A stretch of DNA of 64,000 nucleotides from Bifidobacterium moukalabense DSM 27321 (GTDB lineage Bacteria; Actinomycetota; Actinomycetes; Actinomycetales; Bifidobacteriaceae). The stretch spans positions 248,001 to 312,000 of the forward strand of contig NZ_AZMV01000001.1 of NCBI RefSeq assembly GCF_000522505.1, in the 5' to 3' direction. Position numbers and translations under genes: made by a program. Under the pieces are notes generated by a model, which did not search any database, was not told where the DNA came from, and saw only the letters and a list, made by a program, of their open reading frames with translations. Below, one piece after another: positions 39,326 to 50,060 of this stretch (its first letter is position 1; every line of letters begins with the position of its first letter).

Positions 39326-40582
39326 ATGACCTGCGCATACTCCCCCGAAGCCTATGTGTTCGGCTCGAAGGAAAACCATGATCTACTCGAGGCGGAAACC
39401 AACGAACTCCTGCACTTCGGCCACAATTTCCCCGCACCGCAGGGCGGCTCCTACTGGCTGGACGATACCGGCAAGCCGGACCTGACCCAAAGCATCCACA
39501 CATGGATCACCTGCCGTATGGCTCACGTCTACTCCCTCGGCTTCCTGCATGGCGAGCCGGGCGCGGCCGAACTCGTCGACAAGGCGATCGAAGGTCTGCG
39601 CGGCCCGCTGCACGACGACGTGAACGGCGGCTGGTACCCGTCCATCTCCGCCGACGGCAGCACCCACGAGTCCGGCAAGGTCTGCTACGCCCACGCCTTC
39701 GTGATCCTCGCCGCCACCTCCGCCAAGCTCATCGGCCGCCCAGGCGCCGACGAATTGCTCGACGAAGCCCTCCAGACCTACGACAGGCACTTCTGGGATG
39801 ACGAAATCGGTCTGGCCGTCGACACATGGAACACCGAGTTCACCGAACTCGACCCGTACCGCGGCATCAACGCCAACATGCATACCACCGAGGCCTTCCT
39901 GGCCGTGGCCGACGTGACCGGCAACGAGGAATACCGTGAGCGCGCCGGACGCATCATCGATCATGTGGTCGGCTGGGCCGCCGACAACAACTGGCGTATT
40001 CCGGAGCACTTCACCGCCGACTGGCAGCCGGATCTCGAATGCAACCATGACAAGCCGGATGACCAGTTCAAGCCGTACGGCGCCACTCCGGGCCACGGCA
40101 TCGAATGGGCCCGTCTGATCACCCAGTACGCACTGAGCTCCAAGCAGCGTTCCGAAGAGGGCAAGCAGCAGCTCATCGAAGCCGCGGAAAACCTGTTCGT
40201 CCAGGCTCTTGCCGACGCATGGAACGCCGAGGGCACCATCGGACTGGCCTACACCACCGACTGGAACGGCAAGCCGGTGGTCACCGACCGCATGCACTGG
40301 ACGCTCGCCGAATCCGTGAACACCTCCGCCACTCTGGCCACCGTCACCGGCAAGCAGGTGTACAAGGATTGGTATGCCACCTTCTGGCAGTACATCGACG
40401 AGTACCTGATCGACCATAAGAACGGTTCCTGGTTCCATCAGCTGAACAAGGACAATCAGGTCATCGGCACCGTATGGCCGGGCAAATCCGACCTGTATCA
40501 TGCCACGCAATGCACGCTGATTCCACGTCTCGACCCCGCCGTCTCCGTGGCACCGGCGCTCAAGGCCAATCCGAACGCCTGA
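39326..40582 (+). CDS. AGE-family epimerase/isomerase, probable mannose isomerase
   Basis: 418 residues; (alpha/alpha)6-barrel of the N-acylglucosamine 2-epimerase/YihS family. Conserved motifs NMHTTEAFLAVADVTG (with active-site His), GHGIEWARLI, RMHWTLAESVNT and KSDLYHATQC match YihS-like aldose-ketose isomerases that interconvert mannose, fructose and glucose. Beside GH125 and fructokinase it would turn mannose into fructose. AAGGAAGGA precedes the ATG. The prophage now separates it from those genes by about 35.8 kb. Confidence 0.87.
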   Translation: MTCAYSPEAYVFGSKENHDLLEAETNELLHFGHNFPAPQGGSYWLDDTGKPDLTQSIHTWITCRMAHVYSLGFLHGEPGAAELVDKAIEGLRGPLHDDVNGGWYPSISADGSTHESGKVCYAHAFVILAATSAKLIGRPGADELLDEALQTYDRHFWDDEIGLAVDTWNTEFTELDPYRGINANMHTTEAFLAVADVTGNEEYRERAGRIIDHVVGWAADNNWRIPEHFTADWQPDLECNHDKPDDQFKPYGATPGHGIEWARLITQYALSSKQRSEEGKQQLIEAAENLFVQALADAWNAEGTIGLAYTTDWNGKPVVTDRMHWTLAESVNTSATLATVTGKQVYKDWYATFWQYIDEYLIDHKNGSWFHQLNKDNQVIGTVWPGKSDLYHATQCTLIPRLDPAVSVAPALKANPNA

Positions 40583-40615
40583 CATCCCGATGCTTCTCCT
40601 TCCATCCTCCTAACC

Positions 40616-40661
40616 GAGAGATCCCCTCGACTCCATGTGGAATCGAGGGGATCTCTTGTTT
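40616..40661. terminator. Bidirectional terminator between the AGE epimerase and ftsQ genes
   Basis: Arms AGAGATCCCCTCGA (40617-40630) and TCGAGGGGATCTCT (40643-40656), 14 bp, followed by TGTTT. It serves the convergent epimerase and dcw transcripts. Confidence 0.82.
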
Positions 40662-40678
40662 CAGGCCCGGACCGGAAG

Positions 40679-41671
40679 CTATTTGATGATGGGGCGCAAG
40701 GGCGCGGACACATCAACGTTGTGTTTGTCCCCGATCACATTGGGGTCGTTGATGATCTTGTCGACAACGGCTTTTTTGAGTTTGAGCTGCGAGGAGTCAC
40801 CCCACACGATCACCTTATCGCCATCATTGAGTTCGGTCGTGATGGAATCCTGCGTTTCCGCGGTGACCCTGGTAATGGAGTTACGCATTGAATCCGGCAG
40901 TGAGCTTAGGACCTTCAGCGCCTCCTTGATGGAACGATTCTTCAGGCTTTCGTCGACATCGGCCACCTCGATTACCGGAATGCCCTCGACGGACGCCCCG
41001 CTGACGGAGTTGAGCACACGGCCTTGGCTGTCGACGGCCGTCATGGTGCCCTCGGAGGTTTTCAGCATGGCCGCGGGCTTCTGCGCCTTGATGGTCACCT
41101 CCAGCGAATTCGGCAGGCGCTTGACCGCTTTTGCCGAAGTGACGCCCGGAATGTCCTTGATTTTCTTCTCAACGTCATCACCCGACACCAGGAGCAGGGA
41201 TTTGCCGGCCTGTTGACGGGCGATTGACAGCACCTGCTCCTGACTCACCCACTCATTGGCGCCGTCGACACTGATGCCGGAGGATTCCAATCTGAACACG
41301 GATGAGAAGAACAACAGCCAAACCAGTGCGACGATGGCGGCGATCACACCGACGGAAGCGGCCACGCGCATGACGATCATTCGGGTGTTGGCCTTGCGCC
41401 GTTCCTTCAAACGCGCGCTGAAATCGACGACCTTCGGACGCGTGATCACACCCAGCGTGCCGGAGGTCTCATCAAGCGTTTTGGCGACCAGATCCTCACT
41501 GCGCAGTTTGCGGGCGTCCACGAATCCTCCGGATTCACAACGCGAACCATCGCTGGAGACGGAGCGTCCCTGAGGGGAACGCCCTTGGGCGGAACGTCCC
41601 TGGATGGAGCGCCCCCGGGATTGGTCTCCGGAACCCGACTCCTTGCCCGAACTGATGACCCTGCGCGCCAT
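40679..41671 (-). CDS. ftsQ: Cell-division protein FtsQ (DivIB)
   Basis: 330 residues. Ser/Arg/Gln-rich cytoplasmic N-terminus with SIQGRS-AQGRS-PQGRS repeats, one membrane segment (about 98-121), a POTRA domain (FRLESSGISVDGANEWVSQE; RQQAGKSLLLVSGDDVEKKI) and the FtsQ domain to the end. Last gene of the dcw operon here; no ftsA or ftsZ follows. ATG 41671 overlaps the murC stop (TGATG). Confidence 0.92.
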   Translation of the reverse strand: MARRVISSGKESGSGDQSRGRSIQGRSAQGRSPQGRSVSSDGSRCESGGFVDARKLRSEDLVAKTLDETSGTLGVITRPKVVDFSARLKERRKANTRMIVMRVAASVGVIAAIVALVWLLFFSSVFRLESSGISVDGANEWVSQEQVLSIARQQAGKSLLLVSGDDVEKKIKDIPGVTSAKAVKRLPNSLEVTIKAQKPAAMLKTSEGTMTAVDSQGRVLNSVSGASVEGIPVIEVADVDESLKNRSIKEALKVLSSLPDSMRNSITRVTAETQDSITTELNDGDKVIVWGDSSQLKLKKAVVDKIINDPNVIGDKHNVDVSAPLRPIIK

Positions 41672-43236
41672 CAGCGTGCACAATCCCAACGATGGGCTTG
41701 CAAAGCATGCAGGATCACCGGATCCATCTGCGTGATGTCACCTGCGCCGACGGTGAGAATGACATCGCCGTGATGGGCTCGCATCACCATCATCTGGGCG
41801 GCGATGCGCATGTCGTTGACACCGCGGATCCAATCGTCAGCAGGCTCATGTTCAAGCTTCACGGCCTCGTCCACTATCGTATCGGGACTGACGGTCGGAA
41901 AATCCTCCTGCTTTTCACGAGCCGGGAAGATTCCGGTGACGATCACGTCATCGGCCTTGGCCAGCGCCTTGGCGAATTCACCGGCGAAAAACATGGTGCG
42001 TGAGAAGAGATGCGGCTGGAAAATCACATGGATTCCGGCAGCAGGGTAACGGCGACGGGCGGCATCCAACAACGCCGCGATCTCGGTGGGGTGATGCGCA
42101 TAATCGTCAATGACGGTCACCTGATTGACAGTGCCCCGAATCTGGAAGCGTCTCGCAGCCCCCAGGAACGACGTCGCCGCGGCCGCGGCACGTTCCACGT
42201 CGACGCCGAGCATCACGGCCGCAAGAATGGCCGCCGTGGCGTTCCGCGCATTGTGGATGCCGGGAACGGTGAGGGTGACCGGAACACGACGCTCCTCGGC
42301 CTCGACCAGTCCGGACGGCAGGTGCAGGGTGAAATGCTCGATACCGCTTTGCGCGCTTTCGCTTTCCGATTCGATGCGCACCTGCGTGGCGCCGTTCAAA
42401 TCGCCGAGAGCCTCGGACGACTGCGTGGAATACACCACGACATGCCGTGCCACCTCCGGCCTGAGCGCACGCAGTACGGCCAATGCGCCATCATCGTCAC
42501 CGCACATGATCACGGCCTTGCCCGCATGCCCCGCATGTGCCACAAACGCCGCACGATAATTGGCCTGCGTACCGTAATGGTCGAGATGATCGGCCTCCGC
42601 ATTGGTGATAATGGCGATTTCGGGATGGTATTTGGCGAAGCTGCCGTCGGATTCATCGGCCTCCGCCACAAGCACACTGCCCTTACCGGCATGGCCGCCG
42701 TCAAGAGTCGTACCATCCCTGCCTTGAATGGAACCACCGATGGCGTAGCTCGGATCCGCCAGATCGCCTTCGCCCGCATTGACCAGGATGTGGGCGAGCA
42801 TGGAGCTGGTGGTCGTCTTCCCATGGGCGCCCGCAACGGTCACGGCCCGCTTCGACTGCATGAGCAATGCGAGGATGTCGCTGCGGTGCACAATGCGCTC
42901 GCCGGCCTCGTAGGCCGCCACGATCTCCGGATTATCGGCCTTGATGGCGCTGGAGAATACCACGGTGCGTGCGCCTTCGACGTTCTCGGCGCGCTGGCCG
43001 AATTCGACGGTGATGCCAAGCCCCTGCAGACGTTCGGTTTTGGCGCTCGGCTCACGGTCGGAGCCGTCCACTTGCACGCCCTGCTCATGCAGCATCTCGG
43101 CGAGCACGCTCATACCGGCTCCGCCGATGCCGATGAAGTGGGTTTTCCCAAGATCGCCCACACCCTCCTCAGGGCCGAAGGACGCATGGGTTGGATCAAG
43201 AACAATGGTACCGGCATCACGCTGGTTGTCAGACAC
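41671..43236 (-). CDS. murC: UDP-N-acetylmuramate-L-alanine ligase MurC
   Basis: 521 residues; adds L-Ala to UDP-MurNAc. N-terminal GIGGAGMSVLAEML Rossmann loop, ATP-binding AHGKTTTSSMLAHIL, and the C-terminal domain with IDDYAHHPTEI. The start is set at GTG 43236, with AGGAG five bases upstream, not the ATG 11 codons earlier. Overlaps ftsQ; the C-terminus is of normal length. Confidence 0.95.
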   Translation of the reverse strand: MSDNQRDAGTIVLDPTHASFGPEEGVGDLGKTHFIGIGGAGMSVLAEMLHEQGVQVDGSDREPSAKTERLQGLGITVEFGQRAENVEGARTVVFSSAIKADNPEIVAAYEAGERIVHRSDILALLMQSKRAVTVAGAHGKTTTSSMLAHILVNAGEGDLADPSYAIGGSIQGRDGTTLDGGHAGKGSVLVAEADESDGSFAKYHPEIAIITNAEADHLDHYGTQANYRAAFVAHAGHAGKAVIMCGDDDGALAVLRALRPEVARHVVVYSTQSSEALGDLNGATQVRIESESESAQSGIEHFTLHLPSGLVEAEERRVPVTLTVPGIHNARNATAAILAAVMLGVDVERAAAAATSFLGAARRFQIRGTVNQVTVIDDYAHHPTEIAALLDAARRRYPAAGIHVIFQPHLFSRTMFFAGEFAKALAKADDVIVTGIFPAREKQEDFPTVSPDTIVDEAVKLEHEPADDWIRGVNDMRIAAQMMVMRAHHGDVILTVGAGDITQMDPVILHALQAHRWDCAR

Positions 43237-43317
43237 GGCTGCTCCTCTTACGCATGTTTTCAAGCTCATTCCATTATGGTCGGACCTCAGGCCAATGTGC
43301 CGTTCGATCCGGCCCGG

Positions 43318-44499
43318 TCACGCCGCCTGCCGCCCGATCAGGGCCAGCACACGCTCGGCCATGACCTCGGCCGCGTCACGAATGCCGTAGCTCCAAGCGT
43401 TGCGACCGTATTCGGCAAGCGTTTCCGGATCGGCGAGCAATTGCGGAACGTGGTGTCTTACCCAATCCACGGTGAACTCACCGTCAGCGACCATCAGACC
43501 TCCATGTACATCCACCACCGGCTGCGCGTTGAAACGCTGCTCGCCGTTGCCGATCGGCAACGGCACATAGATCGCAGGCAATCCCAGCGCCGTCAATTCC
43601 GAGACGGTGCCCGCGCCGGAACGGCAGATGACCAGATCGGCACAGGCGAACGCCAGGTCGATCCGTTCCAGATATTCGGCGACACGATAGTCGCCATCGC
43701 CCGCATGGTCGGCTCCCAGCTTTCCGAGCGCCCGCTCCCCTGCGTTCACCGATACCAGGGAACGCACCTCTTCGCCCTTGCCCTTGCCGGTCAGGTGAAT
43801 CACCTGCGCATGCTGCAACAGCTCCTTGGCCGACCCGGCCACCGCACGATTCACGTTCACCGCGCCCAACGAACCGCCGGTCACCACGACCAACGGACGA
43901 TCCGGGTCGATGCCGAGTAGCGTGGCCGCGTCACGTCTCACCGCGGCACGGTCATGACCAAGGGCCGAAGCAAGTTTTGCGATGGCCGGGCGCAGCGGTA
44001 GTCCCACACGTTCGACGGACACGCCTCTGCGGGGCCTAAGACCGGTATCGGCATAGGCGGAACCGATCATGTCGGCCCAACGTGCACCCAGTTTGTTGGC
44101 CATGCCGGCACGCGCATTCTGCTCGTGCATGGCGATCGGAATGCCCATCCTATGAGCGGCCGCGTAGACCGGAGCAGAGGTGTAGCCACCGAACCCCACC
44201 ACGACCTGGGCTTCGTGCCGGGTAAGGATGTCACGCACCTTCGCGGTTTCACGCTTCCATTTGGCGGGGAATCGCAATGCGGCCATGTTAGGTTTGCGCG
44301 GGAACGGCACCTTTTCGATGGTTTCCAGTTGGAAACCGGCCTGCGGCACCAGATCATGCTCAAGCCCGACCGCGGTGCCTACGACCGCGATATCCGCATC
44401 AGGTTCCAGGGTTCGAATCACCTGGGCCACGGCGAGGAGTGGATTGACATGGCCGGCGGTGCCGCCGCCAGCCAGAACGATATGCTTCCGAGTGCTCAT
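43318..44499 (-). CDS. murG: Lipid II synthase MurG
   Basis: 393 residues; transfers GlcNAc to lipid I. Glycine loop [28 protein letters not shown] and [13 protein letters not shown] in the acceptor domain, and [13 protein letters not shown] and [24 protein letters not shown] in the GT-B donor site. ATG 44499 precedes the conserved loop by ten codons; the longer frame lacks support. Confidence 0.95.
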   Translation of the reverse strand: MSTRKHIVLAGGGTAGHVNPLLAVAQVIRTLEPDADIAVVGTAVGLEHDLVPQAGFQLETIEKVPFPRKPNMAALRFPAKWKRETAKVRDILTRHEAQVVVGFGGYTSAPVYAAAHRMGIPIAMHEQNARAGMANKLGARWADMIGSAYADTGLRPRRGVSVERVGLPLRPAIAKLASALGHDRAAVRRDAATLLGIDPDRPLVVVTGGSLGAVNVNRAVAGSAKELLQHAQVIHLTGKGKGEEVRSLVSVNAGERALGKLGADHAGDGDYRVAEYLERIDLAFACADLVICRSGAGTVSELTALGLPAIYVPLPIGNGEQRFNAQPVVDVHGGLMVADGEFTVDWVRHHVPQLLADPETLAEYGRNAWSYGIRDAAEVMAERVLALIGRQAA

Positions 44500-44587
44500 A
44501 GAGTACGAGCTTAGCCCACGGCATGGCGCATGTCCGCATGGCGCACCCATAGGAATGCGGATGGTTACAGTTTCTACGTTTTGTCAT

Positions 44588-45868
44588 TCAGACCTTGGTG
44601 GTCTCCGCTTTGATCTGCGGCTGTTCCTTCATCATGCTGACGGCCACGCCCGCGGCGCCCAGGCACATGATCAGCGACGAACCACCCGCCGAAACGAACG
44701 GCATGGGCACGCCCATGACGGGGAACAGGCCGATCACAACGCCGATATTGACGATGGCCTGCCCCACGATCCATACGGTGATGCAGGCCAGCACCATCGT
44801 CACATACCGGTTCCGCGCCTGCAGGGCCACCACGATCATGCACCAGCCAAGCACCACGAACAGCAGGATAACCATCGAGGCCCCGATGAATCCGGTTTCC
44901 TCACCGATGATGGCGAAGATGAAATCATTGTGGGCTTCGGGCAGATACCCCCATTTTTCTCCGGAGTTGCCGATGCCGACACCGAGAAGACCCCCCGAGG
45001 CGATGGCATACTTGCCATGCACCGCCTGATAGCACACGCCTTGCAGGTCGGAGGCCGAGCAAGTCTGGTATGCGGCCAGGATACGCCCCAGTCGATTCGG
45101 GCTGCTCAGCACGAGCCCGCCGACGAGCGCCACGCCCAAGGCACCGATCAGGGCCAGCCACTTGCCGGGAAAATCCCCGAGGATCAGCGCGACCGCGCCG
45201 ATGGCGAGCAGAATCATACAGGTGCCGAGATCCTTGCCGGACATCACCAGCCCCAGACTCAGCACATATCCCAGACCGAGCCTCCTATACGCCTTGAAGA
45301 AACCCTCCTTGCGCATCCGTTTGCGCGCGGCGATCAGCTCGCAAGGCATCCAGACGCATAATGCAAGCTTGACGATTTCCGCGGGCTGTATGGTGAACAC
45401 GTTTTTGATGCCGATCCAGCCCTTGTTGCCGTTGACCTCCACGCCAAGCGGGGTAAGCGTCAGTGCCTGCAGCGCCATCGCCCCGCACAGCAGAAAGAAG
45501 CTGATTCTGCGGTACACCGAGGCGGGAACCATCATCGTCAACAGGGCGACCACGAACCCGACCACGCAGAATCCGCCCTGCTTCAGGGCCTGTGCCCATG
45601 GCGACAAGCCGTTCGCGATCATGTTCACCGACGAGCTCGAGAACACCATGATCACGCCGAACAACGTAAGGATGATCACCGACAGTCTGAATCCGTGGAA
45701 GCACCATAACGGGTTGAGCAGGCTCCGCAAGCCGACGAATCGTTGGAAGTCCCCCGGCCGCTGCACGGTTTCGGCCTCGACACGGGTTCGAGCCCGCGCA
45801 TCCCGGACAGCATGATCGGTCGCCGCCGAGGAGACGGTACGGCTCGTCTTAGGCTTCGCCATGCTCAT
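44588..45868 (-). CDS. ftsW: SEDS glycosyltransferase FtsW
   Basis: 426 residues, about ten membrane segments after a 60-residue basic N-terminus. SEDS signatures: [50 protein letters not shown] and PFVSAGGSS. Polymerises septal peptidoglycan with FtsI. Overlaps murD; ATG 45868 or 45862 are both possible starts. Confidence 0.93.
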   Translation of the reverse strand: MSMAKPKTSRTVSSAATDHAVRDARARTRVEAETVQRPGDFQRFVGLRSLLNPLWCFHGFRLSVIILTLFGVIMVFSSSSVNMIANGLSPWAQALKQGGFCVVGFVVALLTMMVPASVYRRISFFLLCGAMALQALTLTPLGVEVNGNKGWIGIKNVFTIQPAEIVKLALCVWMPCELIAARKRMRKEGFFKAYRRLGLGYVLSLGLVMSGKDLGTCMILLAIGAVALILGDFPGKWLALIGALGVALVGGLVLSSPNRLGRILAAYQTCSASDLQGVCYQAVHGKYAIASGGLLGVGIGNSGEKWGYLPEAHNDFIFAIIGEETGFIGASMVILLFVVLGWCMIVVALQARNRYVTMVLACITVWIVGQAIVNIGVVIGLFPVMGVPMPFVSAGGSSLIMCLGAAGVAVSMMKEQPQIKAETTKV

Positions 45869-47279
45869 TCACCCATCGCTTCGCCTCATCGGCGAACTGG
45901 TTGCCACGGTCGGCATACGATACGAACTGGTCCATGGACGCACAGGCCGGAGCCATAAGCACCACATCGCCCGGTCCGGCGAATTCTCCGGCCGCATCCA
46001 CGGCCCTAGCCATGACAGTGGATTTGTCCGCAGGGTCGATGACGGCCAGTGGAATCTGCGGGGCACTGGTCCTGAACGCATCAAGCATCGGCTGCTGGTC
46101 CTCACCGATGATGACGGCCGCCTTGATGGTGTGCGCCTGGTCGGCTACGAGCCGTTCGAAACGGCTTCCCTTGGCGAGTCCTCCGGCAATCCATACCACG
46201 GACTTATCGGCGAAACTGTTCAGCGAGGCCTTGGCCGCATGCGCGTTCGTGGCTTTAGAGTCATCAACGAAACGGATGACGCCATTCTCGACGCGGGCCG
46301 TGGCGACGGTCTGGATCCGGTGGCCGCCGGGAGTGAACCGCTGCAATGCGACGATGGCCTTGTTCCTATCGACGCCCAATCCCAACGCCAACGCCAATGC
46401 GGTCAGCGCGTCGGCGAGCAGATGAGGATACACCGTGCCATCCGGCTCGGTCAGATGAGTGAAATCGGCGACTTTGGCCACCTTTAAGGGTTGCCCCGGT
46501 TCGCCGCCTGCGACACCGCTCATATCGACGATCCAGCCGTCGACGATGCCGATCTGGCCTGCCTGCGGCTCATGCAGCGTGAAGCCTATTCTGCGGCAAC
46601 CCTCCGCCGCCTCGGCCTGCCGGGCGAGTTCGGTGACACGCGCGTCATCGGCGTTGTAGACCAGTGCCTTCCTGACATGATGGAACACCTTCGCCTTATC
46701 GGCCGCATAGTTATCGATGCCGCCATGCCAGTCGAGATGGTCGTCCGCGATATTGGTGATGGCCGCACAATCCAAAGCCAGGGAATCCGTAAAGTGCAGC
46801 TGGAAGGAGCTCAGCTCGACGCACAGCACGTCATTGGCCGGATCGACGGCGGCATGGGAGACCGCCTTGCCGATGTTGCCGACGGCCGGTGCGGTGAGCC
46901 CGCATGCGGTGAGCATCTCGGAGGTCATTTCCGTGGTGGAGGTCTTGCCGTTGGTTCCGGTGATGCCGATCCACCGTGCGGGTTCGCCGGTTGAATCGGC
47001 ATCCACACGCAGCTGCCATGCCAATTCCACCTCGCTCATCACGGGAATGCCCCGGCGCTGCGCTTCGAGGATGAACGGCGTGCGTGGATTGAACACCGGA
47101 GAGGTCATCACCAGATCCACGCCGTTCCAATCGATCTGATCGAAGGAATGCAGATCCGCATCAGGCTTCTTCTCGTCCACGCCGATGACCTTGCCGGCCC
47201 TCGGCTCGAGTACCTGCATCATGCTCTGGCCCGAAATGCCCAGACCCGCCACAATCGCCGTCTTACCGTTCACGTCCAT
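45849..47279 (-). CDS. murD: UDP-N-acetylmuramoylalanine-D-glutamate ligase MurD
   Basis: 476 residues; adds D-Glu. [12 protein letters not shown]ossmann start, ATP loop [25 protein letters not shown], and a C-terminal DDSKATN motif. ATG 47279 preferred over a TTG three codons earlier. Overlaps ftsW by 20 bases. Confidence 0.95.
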   Translation of the reverse strand: MDVNGKTAIVAGLGISGQSMMQVLEPRAGKVIGVDEKKPDADLHSFDQIDWNGVDLVMTSPVFNPRTPFILEAQRRGIPVMSEVELAWQLRVDADSTGEPARWIGITGTNGKTSTTEMTSEMLTACGLTAPAVGNIGKAVSHAAVDPANDVLCVELSSFQLHFTDSLALDCAAITNIADDHLDWHGGIDNYAADKAKVFHHVRKALVYNADDARVTELARQAEAAEGCRRIGFTLHEPQAGQIGIVDGWIVDMSGVAGGEPGQPLKVAKVADFTHLTEPDGTVYPHLLADALTALALALGLGVDRNKAIVALQRFTPGGHRIQTVATARVENGVIRFVDDSKATNAHAAKASLNSFADKSVVWIAGGLAKGSRFERLVADQAHTIKAAVIIGEDQQPMLDAFRTSAPQIPLAVIDPADKSTVMARAVDAAGEFAGPGDVVLMAPACASMDQFVSYADRGNQFADEAKRWVNEHGEA

Positions 47280-47355
47280 GTCAACCAACCTTTGTCATTT
47301 ACCGTCATGGCGCACGCCATATCAGCGTAGGCCACTCATAATTCCCCGATATGTC

Positions 47356-48462
47356 TCAGCTCAGCCACAGCCCGGAACGGGTGACCCAGTCACCGTAGAA
47401 CAGCACCAGCGCGATGATCACGAACAACAGCTCGATCATCCAGAAGCGGACCACGACCTTGACCTCGGGCCATCCCTTCAGCTCAAAATGATGATGAATC
47501 GGCGCCATCTTGAACACACGCCTATGAGTCATCTTGAAGTATCCGACCTGAATGACGTCGGACATGGCCTCGAGCACGAACAGACCGCCCATGACGGCGG
47601 CAAGGACCTCGGTATGCGTGGCGATGGACAGGGCCGCGAACAGACCGCCGAGGGCCAGGGACCCGGTATCGCCCATGAAAATGGACGCGGGATTCGAGTT
47701 GTACCACAGGAAGCCAAGGCAGGCCACCGCCGCACAGGAGGCGATGATGGTCAGATCAAGCGGATCGGAAACCGCATAGGTGAAGCCTTCATGCCCGGAA
47801 CCCTTCAGATGGTAGAACTCCCAGAAAGCGACGACCGCGTACCCGACGAAGGCGATCATCGATGAGCCGGCGGCCAGACCGTCCAGGCCGTCGGTCAGAT
47901 TGACGGCATTCGTCCATGCGGTCATAAGGAAGTTCACCCAGATCACGAACAGCACGATGGCCACCACGCGGCCGGCGAACTCGAAGCTGAAGAACGGGCT
48001 TTCGATGAAGCTGACACCCGCCTGCGCGCTTGGGAATCCGGACTTGGTAGGCAGAACCAGCGCAAGCACCGCATAGATGGTGGCAAGAATGAATTGGCCG
48101 ATGAATTTGCCGCGCACGGTCAGGCCCTCACTCTGTTTCTTGCTCACCTTGGCGAAATCGTCGATGAAGCCGAGCAGGCCCATCGACAGCATGGCGAACA
48201 GCACCAACACCGCCGACCAGGACGGCACCTCGCCCTGATGAAGGAAACGGTACAGCGCCGATGCGCCCCATCCCAGCACGATGGCCAGATTGATGACCAC
48301 ACCTCCCAATGTCGGTGTGCCACGTTTGACCAGATGCGACTGCGGTCCGTCCTGACGGATGTACTGCCCGTAATTGAGTTTATGCACCAGGCGTATCAAC
48401 AGCGGGGTGCCCACAATCGTCACAACCAGTGACACCAAGATTCCAATGATGAGCGAAATCAC
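47356..48462 (-). CDS. mraY: Phospho-MurNAc-pentapeptide translocase MraY
   Basis: 368 residues, ten membrane helices. Motifs GTPTLGGVV, GFIDDFAKV, NAVNLTDGLDGLAAGS, MGDTGSLALGG and MAPIHHHFELKGWPE. Forms lipid I. GTG start at 48462 with GGAG eight bases upstream, and a good match of the start to the first helix. Confidence 0.96.
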   Translation of the reverse strand: MISLIIGILVSLVVTIVGTPLLIRLVHKLNYGQYIRQDGPQSHLVKRGTPTLGGVVINLAIVLGWGASALYRFLHQGEVPSWSAVLVLFAMLSMGLLGFIDDFAKVSKKQSEGLTVRGKFIGQFILATIYAVLALVLPTKSGFPSAQAGVSFIESPFFSFEFAGRVVAIVLFVIWVNFLMTAWTNAVNLTDGLDGLAAGSSMIAFVGYAVVAFWEFYHLKGSGHEGFTYAVSDPLDLTIIASCAAVACLGFLWYNSNPASIFMGDTGSLALGGLFAALSIATHTEVLAAVMGGLFVLEAMSDVIQVGYFKMTHRRVFKMAPIHHHFELKGWPEVKVVVRFWMIELLFVIIALVLFYGDWVTRSGLWLS

Positions 48463-48521
48463 CTGATGCTCTCCGTTCCAGTCAGATAGCCGATGGCTAG
48501 TACCAATTTGTGCATATCGAT

Positions 48522-50018
48522 CTATTCCGTGGCAAGGGGCTGCCAACGATCCGCCAAAGCGCTCAGCCCGGAGGCGTGAGATCCCTTGAGTAACACCACT
48601 GTACCCGCATGCTCGGTCGCCAACCGGGATACCAATGCGTCCGCCTGGTCGATGTCGTGGGCCCAATCCACCGTGCAGCGTGCACGAGCGGCCTGTTCCC
48701 CGCCCTGCGTCATGGCCTCGGCCAACGCGTCCAGCGCGACGTCATCGCGGCTGCCGACGGCGATCAGTGCGTCGACGCCACCCTGCACGGCGTACGCCCC
48801 CACCTGCTCATGCAGCATGCGCTCATCGGGACCGAGTTCGAGCATGGCGCCCAGCACCGCGATGCGGAACGGCTGCCGGCCATCGTTGGCATGCCAGCGG
48901 ATCAGGCCGTCCAATCCGGCCTTCATGGAATCGGGATTGGCGTTGAAGGAGTCGTCGATCAACGTGAACTCCGCCTCAGGCTTGGCGATGGTGGACACGG
49001 CCATACGATGTGGGCTGATGCGCCTGACATCCGCCAGCCCGGCGGCGATCCGGTCCAAAGGCATGCCCAGCCTATGCGCCACGGTGGCGGCGGCGAGGGC
49101 GTTCATCACATTGTGCAGTCCGCAAATTCCCAGTTTGACCGCGGCATGCTCGCCTTCGGCATCCCTAAGATCGAAGGATGGACGGTCGAGATCGTCACAG
49201 CTCACGTTCTCGGCGGCGACCATGTGATCGGGAGTCTGCCGCTCCGGCAGGCCGAACCACAGCACCTCACCCGGGGCGATGCCGCTCATGGCCGCAACAT
49301 GCCCGTCATTGGCATTCAGAACGGTCACGCCGCCCGGCACCAGCCCCTTGACGATTTCGGATTTCGCCTGCGCGATGCGCTCCGCGGAACCGAATTCCCC
49401 CAGATGCGCCACGCCGACCTTCAACACCACGGCGATGTCAGGCGGCACCAAGCTGGTGAGATTGGCGATCTCGCCCACATGATTGGCACCCATCTCCGCC
49501 ACCAGAAAACGTGTGCCCTCATTGACCCTCAGCGCGGTCAACGGCAGACCGATCTCATTGTTGAACGAGCCGACCGGGGCCACCGTCTCACCCATGGACG
49601 ACAGCAACGATGCCATCAGATCCTTGGTGGTGGTCTTGCCGACGGAACCGGTGATGCCGATTACGGTGAACGGCGAATCCATGGCACGGCGACGTTCCAG
49701 ATTATGCCTGGCCAGTTCGCCCAGCGCACGAACCGTATCTTCGACCACGATCTGCACCACGCCGGCATCAGCCACCTCGTGATCGACCAACGCCGCAACG
49801 GCCCCCCGCTCGCCTACCTTCGCCACAAAGTCGTGGCCATCCACACGCTCGCCGGCGATGGCCACGAACACCGAGCCCTCACGGACCTGACGGGAATCGC
49901 TGAACGCGCTGGTCGCCATGACCCCGTTCGACGCGGTCTCCCCTGTCACCAGCCTTCCATGGACGGCCTGCGCGATTTCGGCAAGGCTCATCGGCATCAT
50001 GGTCGGGTTGCTGTTCAC
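48522..50018 (-). CDS. murF: UDP-MurNAc-tripeptide-D-Ala-D-Ala ligase MurF
   Basis: 498 residues; adds D-Ala-D-Ala. DSRQVREGSVFVAIAGERVDG substrate motif, ATP loop GITGSVGKTTTKDL, EMGANHVGEIANLT, and the C-terminal DDSFNANPDSM. GTG 50018 has AGGAG eight bases upstream. A 59-bp gap separates it from mraY. Confidence 0.94.
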   Translation of the reverse strand: MNSNPTMMPMSLAEIAQAVHGRLVTGETASNGVMATSAFSDSRQVREGSVFVAIAGERVDGHDFVAKVGERGAVAALVDHEVADAGVVQIVVEDTVRALGELARHNLERRRAMDSPFTVIGITGSVGKTTTKDLMASLLSSMGETVAPVGSFNNEIGLPLTALRVNEGTRFLVAEMGANHVGEIANLTSLVPPDIAVVLKVGVAHLGEFGSAERIAQAKSEIVKGLVPGGVTVLNANDGHVAAMSGIAPGEVLWFGLPERQTPDHMVAAENVSCDDLDRPSFDLRDAEGEHAAVKLGICGLHNVMNALAAATVAHRLGMPLDRIAAGLADVRRISPHRMAVSTIAKPEAEFTLIDDSFNANPDSMKAGLDGLIRWHANDGRQPFRIAVLGAMLELGPDERMLHEQVGAYAVQGGVDALIAVGSRDDVALDALAEAMTQGGEQAARARCTVDWAHDIDQADALVSRLATEHAGTVVLLKGSHASGLSALADRWQPLATE

Positions 50019-50060
50019 TGGTTCGTCTCCTCTTGCTCGTTCCGGTTTCATTCGGTTTCG

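Noticed and set aside
42010..43920. 636-residue + strand frame over murC and murG
   Set aside because: Antisense to two conserved enzymes; Arg/His-rich shadow composition.
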